64,000 nt of DNA from Alphaproteobacteria bacterium (lineage in GTDB: Bacteria > Pseudomonadota > Alphaproteobacteria > Rhizobiales > Xanthobacteraceae). The notes beneath the pieces are model-generated. The model was not told the origin of the DNA. It was given only the letters and a program-made list of their open reading frames with translations, and did not search any database. The stretch is taken from contig VBAH01000028.1 in the NCBI GenBank assembly GCA_005884685.1, positions 124,001-188,000 of the forward strand, written 5' to 3'. A program made the translations under genes and the position numbers. Within the stretch, counting starts at the first letter, position 1. Each line of letters opens with the position of its first letter. This document shows, one piece after another, positions 60,428-64,000 of the stretch.

Positions 60428-61608
60428 GCACGCGCCCGCCGGTCGCCGATTGGGCCACCGACTTCGACCATCTCGACCCGCGCTGGATCGAGAACCCGTA
60501 TCCGATCTGGCAGGAGCTGCGCGAAAAATGCCCGGTCGCGCACACCGAGCGCTTCCGCGGCGTCTATTTCCCCTCGCGCTATGAGGACGTGCGCGCGGTC
60601 GCCTACGACACCGAGAATTTCTCCTCGCGCCGCATCATCGTGCGCGAGACGCCGCCGCCGCGCATTCCGGCGCCGCCGATCACCTCCGATCCGCCCGAGC
60701 ACCGGCCGGCCAAGAACCTGCTGCTGCCCGCCTTCACGCCCGATGCGATCAAGCGCTACGAGAGCCACACGCGCGACATCTGCGAAAAGCTGATCGCGCG
60801 CTTTGCGGATCAAGGTGGCTGCGATGCGGCGGTCGACTACGCGCAGGAAATCCCGGTGCGCGTCATCGCCGTGATGCTCGGCTTGCCCGAGCAGGAGGGC
60901 GACCGCTTCCGCAAATGGATCCACGAAATCCTCGAACTCGGCATCACCCGGCCCGACATCCTGATGAAGGCGATGGGCGAGACCTCGGCCTACTTCATGG
61001 CTGAAATCGAGAAGCGCAAGGATGCGCCGCGCGACGACCTCATCACGCAGCTCTCGCGCGCGACCATCGACGGCGCGCCGATCACCGAGGATCATCTGCT
61101 CGGTGCGCTGCGCCTCATCTTGATTGCCGGCATCGACACCACCTGGAGCGCGATCGGCTCGTGCTTCTGGCATCTGGCGCGCCACCCCGAGGACCGCAAG
61201 CGGCTGGTCGACGAGCCGGCGCTGATCCCGACCGCGGTGGAGGAATTTTTGCGCGCCTACGCGCCGGTCACCATGGCGCGCGAAGTGATCAAGGAGACGA
61301 CCATCGGCGGCTGTCCGATGAAGCCCGGCGAAATGGTGCTGCTCTCGTTCCCGGCGGCGAACCGCGATCCGCGCATGTTCCCGGACGCCGACCGCGTGGT
61401 GATCGACCGCAAGGAGAACCGCCACGCCGCCTTCGGGCTCGGCATCCACCGCTGCATCGGGTCGAACCTCGCGCGCATGGAGATCAAGGTCGCGCTGGAG
61501 GAGTGGCTCAAGCGCATCCCCGACTTCCGCCTCGATCCTGCCGCCACGGTGACCTGGTCGGAGGGCACGGTGCGCGGGCCCCGCAAGCTGCCGGTGCTGT
61601 TCGGATAG
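60424..61608 (+). CDS. Cytochrome P450
   Basis: The 394-residue soluble P450 has the I-helix 'IAGIDTTWSAIGS', the E-x2-R motif in 'AVEEFLRAYAP', and the heme loop 'AFGLGIHRCIGSNLARMEIKVAL' with the Cys ligand. It hydroxylates an unknown organic substrate using electrons from the adjacent ferredoxin. A ferredoxin reductase gene is not in the window. Confidence 0.95.
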   Translation: MSTRPPVADWATDFDHLDPRWIENPYPIWQELREKCPVAHTERFRGVYFPSRYEDVRAVAYDTENFSSRRIIVRETPPPRIPAPPITSDPPEHRPAKNLLLPAFTPDAIKRYESHTRDICEKLIARFADQGGCDAAVDYAQEIPVRVIAVMLGLPEQEGDRFRKWIHEILELGITRPDILMKAMGETSAYFMAEIEKRKDAPRDDLITQLSRATIDGAPITEDHLLGALRLILIAGIDTTWSAIGSCFWHLARHPEDRKRLVDEPALIPTAVEEFLRAYAPVTMAREVIKETTIGGCPMKPGEMVLLSFPAANRDPRMFPDADRVVIDRKENRHAAFGLGIHRCIGSNLARMEIKVALEEWLKRIPDFRLDPAATVTWSEGTVRGPRKLPVLFG

Positions 61609-61614
61609 CATTCA

Positions 61615-61708
61615 TCCGCTCGTTCCCGCGAAAGCGGGGACCCAGTTCTTGGCCCTGGACTCCCGCTGGAGCCTGTCCCCGCGCAGGCGGGGACGGGAAT
61701 GAGCGGAG
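61615..61708. repeat. Palindromic repeat, family A (copy 4)
   Basis: A longer version of the family A unit: 'CGCTCGTTCCCGCGAAAGCGGGGACC', a central part, then 'GTCCCCGCGCAGGCGGGGACGGGAATGAGCG'. It is nearly identical to the copy at 61951, and the two flank the small gene at 61765-61929. Confidence 0.85.
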
Positions 61709-61764
61709 GGCGTGTTGCCGTCTCCCGCCATCAGGCCTATCTGAAGGGCTTGGGACAACACGCA

Positions 61765-61929
61765 ATGCCCGACGCCGCCGTCCACTCGCACCGTTTCGCC
61801 TCGCTGCCCGTGCTGCTGGTCGGCGCGGTCTGCGGCGTGCTCGTCGCCGCCACGCTCGTTCTGTGGGCGCATTACGGCACGGCGGTGTTCTTCGAGATCA
61901 TCGCGGCCGGCATCGCGGCGTGTTTCTAA
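61765..61929 (+). CDS. Small single-span membrane protein
   Basis: A 54-residue product with one long hydrophobic stretch ('LPVLLVGAVCGVLVAATLVLW' and 'FFEIIAAGIAACF'). I do not recognise the family. It lies between two nearly identical palindromic repeats upstream of the SCO1-like gene, so a role with copper or oxidase assembly is possible only by position. Confidence 0.55.
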   Translation: MPDAAVHSHRFASLPVLLVGAVCGVLVAATLVLWAHYGTAVFFEIIAAGIAACF

Positions 61930-61950
61930 AGATGGCCGAGGCCCTAATTC

Positions 61951-62044
61951 CCGCTCGTCCCCGCGGAAGCGGGGACCCAGTTCTTGGCCCTGGATTCCCG
62001 CTGGAGCCTGTCCCCGCGCAGGCGGGGACGGGAATGAGCGGAGC
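61951..62044. repeat. Palindromic repeat, family A (copy 5)
   Basis: Same long unit as at 61615, with a few base changes. The two copies are 336 bp apart in the same orientation, so recombination between them could delete the small membrane gene. Confidence 0.85.
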
Positions 62045-62055
62045 ATGTTGACACC

Positions 62056-62655
62056 ATGAACCCGCGCACCACCCGGCTCGTGCTCATCCTCTCCGCATTT
62101 CTCGCGGGGCTGGTGCTCTGCTTCGCGGTGGTGCTGCTCGTCACCGGACGCGGGCCCGCGCCGCTCGCCAACCCGACCGCCGCGATCGGCGGCCCGTTCC
62201 GGCTCACCGACCAGAACGGCCAAACCATCACCGACCGGGACCTGAAGGGTCATCCGTCGCTGGTGTTCTTCGGCTTCACCCATTGCCCGGAGATCTGCCC
62301 GACCGCGCTCGCGGACATCTCGCAGATCATCGACACGCTCGGCCCCGACGGCGGCAAGGTGAACGCGCTGTTCGTGACCGTCGATCCCGAGCGCGACACG
62401 CCGGCGGTGCTGAAGGATTATCTGGCGAGCTTCAATCCGCGCCTGATCGGGGTCGGCGGCGATGCCGACGCGCTCGCGGCGATCGCCAAGGCGTATCGGG
62501 TCTATTACAAGAAGGTCCCGCTCAAGGACGGCGACTACACGATGGACCACACGGCAATCGTCTACCTGATGGACAAGAACGGGCAGTTCGTCGCGCCGTT
62601 CAGCCTGAGACGGCGGCCCGAAGACGCGGCGGCCGAGCTGCGGAAGTATCTCTGA
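62056..62655 (+). CDS. SCO1/SenC family copper chaperone
   Basis: The 199-residue protein has an N-terminal membrane anchor ('LVLILSAFLAGLVLCFAVVLLV') and a thioredoxin-like domain in the periplasm. Copper ligands are Cys and Cys in 'HCPEICPTAL' (C-x3-C) and His in 'YTMDHTAIVYLMD'. SCO proteins deliver copper to the CuA site of cytochrome c oxidase. Its 3' end overlaps the convergent glycosyltransferase gene by 56 bp. Confidence 0.94.
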   Translation: MNPRTTRLVLILSAFLAGLVLCFAVVLLVTGRGPAPLANPTAAIGGPFRLTDQNGQTITDRDLKGHPSLVFFGFTHCPEICPTALADISQIIDTLGPDGGKVNALFVTVDPERDTPAVLKDYLASFNPRLIGVGGDADALAAIAKAYRVYYKKVPLKDGDYTMDHTAIVYLMDKNGQFVAPFSLRRRPEDAAAELRKYL

Positions 62656-64000
62656 GCACGATCGTGCGGGCGACGCCGGCCTGCGCGGCAAGGCGCGAGG
62701 TGCGCGCGAGCCCGTGCGCGGTTTTCTCCCAGCGGAACGGGTCGCGCAGCAACTGCCACAGCGCGCGCCAGGCCGCGACCGAGAGCAGCAGCCAGTGCAG
62801 CGGCATCAGCAGCAGCACGAAGCCGTGGCGCAGAAGCTTGCGGCGCTTCAAGCCGAGCAGGCCGAGCGTGGCGGAGGTGAGGTAGCCCGCGATCAGCGCG
62901 CCGCCGCACAGCGAGGCGAGTGCCGCGGAGGCGAGATCGATGCCGGACGGCAGCACACTGTTGCGCGCGAGCGCATAGCCGAACATCGCGATGAACACCG
63001 GGTGCACCAGCGCCGAGAGCACCGTGCCGCCGACCACCAGCTGGAATGTCAGGAATCCGCCGACCCCAAGCTCGCGCGCGAGCCGCACCGGGTGGCGCAT
63101 GTGGACGAGCCAGGTCTGCATCCAGCCTTTGAACCAGCGGGTGCGCTGGCGGATCCACGGCGCCATGCGCGCCGGCGCTTCCTCGTAGGTGGTCGATCCG
63201 ATCACCGCCGCGCCGAAGCCGAGCCGCGCGAGCCGCATGCCGAGATCGGCATCCTCGGTGACATTGTAGGGATCCCAGCCGCCGACCTCGCGCAGCGCCT
63301 GCGTGCGGAAGTGGTTCGACGAGCCGCCAAGCGGCAGCGGCAGTCGTCGTTCCGACAGCCCAGGAAGCAGCACATCGAACAGTCCGGCATACTCGGCGGT
63401 GAACAGCCCGGCCAACCACGAGTCGGCCGTGTTGTCGATGGTCAGCCGCGCCTGCACGCAGGCGATGCCGCGTTCGGCCTCGAAGGCATCGAGCGCGCGG
63501 TGCAGTTGATCCGGCGCCGGCCGGTCCTCGGCATCGAATACGGCGGTGAAGGTGCCGCGCGCGAGCGCGAGCGCTGCGTTGAGCGCCTTCGGCTTGGTGC
63601 GCGGGCCATGGTCCGGCGCGATCAGGGTTTCGAACGGCGCACCGGGCGCGAGCCGCGCCAGTGCGCTTTGCGTGGCGTCATCGTCCGGCTCGAGCACGAG
63701 GATGACCTGGAGCTTTTCGCGCGGGTAATCGAGCCGGTGCAGCGCCGCGACCAGGCCCGGCACGGCGGTCGCTTCGTCATAGAGCGCGACGATCACGGTG
63801 TAGATCGGGAGATCGTGCATCGGCACGCGCAGCGCACGCCATCCGCGCCATCGCGTCGCCGCGCCGACGAGGCGCAGCGCGGTCCACGCCAGAAACGTCA
63901 GCGCCAGGACCGCACTGGTCAGCACCGCCGTGGCGTCATGAAATACGACCGCGGCGCTCACGGCCGCCGCCATGCCGGCAAGCCAGGCCGCGCGCACCGG
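62600..64000 (-). CDS. Membrane glycosyltransferase, family 2 (start beyond window)
   Basis: At least 465 residues of a processive-type GT2 enzyme: 'YTVIVALYDEATAVPGLVAALHRLDYP', 'VFDAEDRPAPDQLHRAL' (D-x-D/ED region), 'GGSSNHFRTQALREVGGWDPYNVTEDADLGMRL' (E-D acceptor Asp) and 'QRTRWFKGWMQTW' (Q-x2-R-W). Membrane helices flank the catalytic part. This arrangement is used by cellulose- and glucan-type synthases; the polymer is unknown. A GTG at 63997 could be a start, but the frame stays open to the window edge. The last residues are read antisense to the SCO gene. Confidence 0.88.
   Translation of the reverse strand, partial: PVRAAWLAGMAAAVSAAVVFHDATAVLTSAVLALTFLAWTALRLVGAATRWRGWRALRVPMHDLPIYTVIVALYDEATAVPGLVAALHRLDYPREKLQVILVLEPDDDATQSALARLAPGAPFETLIAPDHGPRTKPKALNAALALARGTFTAVFDAEDRPAPDQLHRALDAFEAERGIACVQARLTIDNTADSWLAGLFTAEYAGLFDVLLPGLSERRLPLPLGGSSNHFRTQALREVGGWDPYNVTEDADLGMRLARLGFGAAVIGSTTYEEAPARMAPWIRQRTRWFKGWMQTWLVHMRHPVRLARELGVGGFLTFQLVVGGTVLSALVHPVFIAMFGYALARNSVLPSGIDLASAALASLCGGALIAGYLTSATLGLLGLKRRKLLRHGFVLLLMPLHWLLLSVAAWRALWQLLRDPFRWEKTAHGLARTSRLAAQAGVARTIVLRDTSAARPPRLRAAVSG

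Noticed and set aside
59890-61611. Long minus-strand open frame (573 codons) over the P450 gene
   Set aside because: It is the mirror of the P450 and ferredoxin genes in a high-GC region; its end translates antisense tRNA sequence ('GRSGSNRRHSAWEAVART').

Overview
The window comes from a high-GC alphaproteobacterium, most likely of the order Hyphomicrobiales (Bradyrhizobium/Xanthobacteraceae-like). The support is a GcrA cell-cycle regulator, a SAM-II riboswitch in front of a metZ-type gene, a pqqABCDE cluster, a Ku protein, an apaG/hslO/argDF neighbourhood and host-type palindromic repeats. No rRNA gene or CRISPR array was seen. The genus is an inference.

Region 1 (1-38849) is mostly chromosomal backbone: the tail of an acyl-CoA dehydrogenase; a tRNA-Arg whose 3' part is duplicated 866 bp downstream around a cytochrome c gene (probably a decayed integration site); folB; pqqABCDE on the minus strand; an ACP/acyl-AMP-ligase/PlsC fusion; assorted oxidoreductases and a nucleobase permease; a compact intergenic region made of consecutive perfect hairpins (13600-14080), a candidate structured RNA; a phosphate regulon (phoR-pstSCAB-phoU-phoB) with a Pho box; gcrA; argD-argF-hslO; apaG; an OpgC-like acyltransferase with two SGNH hydrolases in one overlapping operon; metZ under a SAM-II riboswitch with a terminator; a low-GC dCTP deaminase gene followed by the 3' stump of a second copy (an apparent gene replacement); two unknown paired genes, one with a transglutaminase-like Cys/His/Asp pattern; and a Ku gene.

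Region 2 (39292-59984) is a 20.7-kb integrative element. It split the host tRNA-Gly(CCC) gene at the anticodon loop: the 5' half lies at 39253-39291 and the 3' half at 59985-60033, sharing a 13-bp core. The element carries its own complete tRNA-Gly(CCC) 65 bp inside the left end, where the old host promoter could transcribe it. Next to the right end are a tyrosine integrase and an AlpA-like regulator. Cargo includes small DNA-associated genes, a frameshifted replication-type HTH gene, a type I restriction-modification operon with an extra half-size specificity subunit and a YgjP-like metalloprotease, a phage Gp88-like cysteine-rich protein, an H-NS-like silencer, and a minus-strand operon with a Replic_Relax protein and two different VirD4/TraG-like ATPases. 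I saw no relaxase and no VirB channel genes. A 330-bp repeat-rich region with nested perfect inverted repeats (57897-58032) lies upstream of that operon and is the best origin-of-transfer or replication candidate.

Region 3 (60034-64000) returns to backbone: a ferredoxin gene that seems to start at CTG, overlapping a cytochrome P450; a small membrane protein; an SCO1-type copper chaperone; and a membrane glycosyltransferase cut by the window edge. Host palindromic repeats of several families occur on both sides of the element; I found none inside it.
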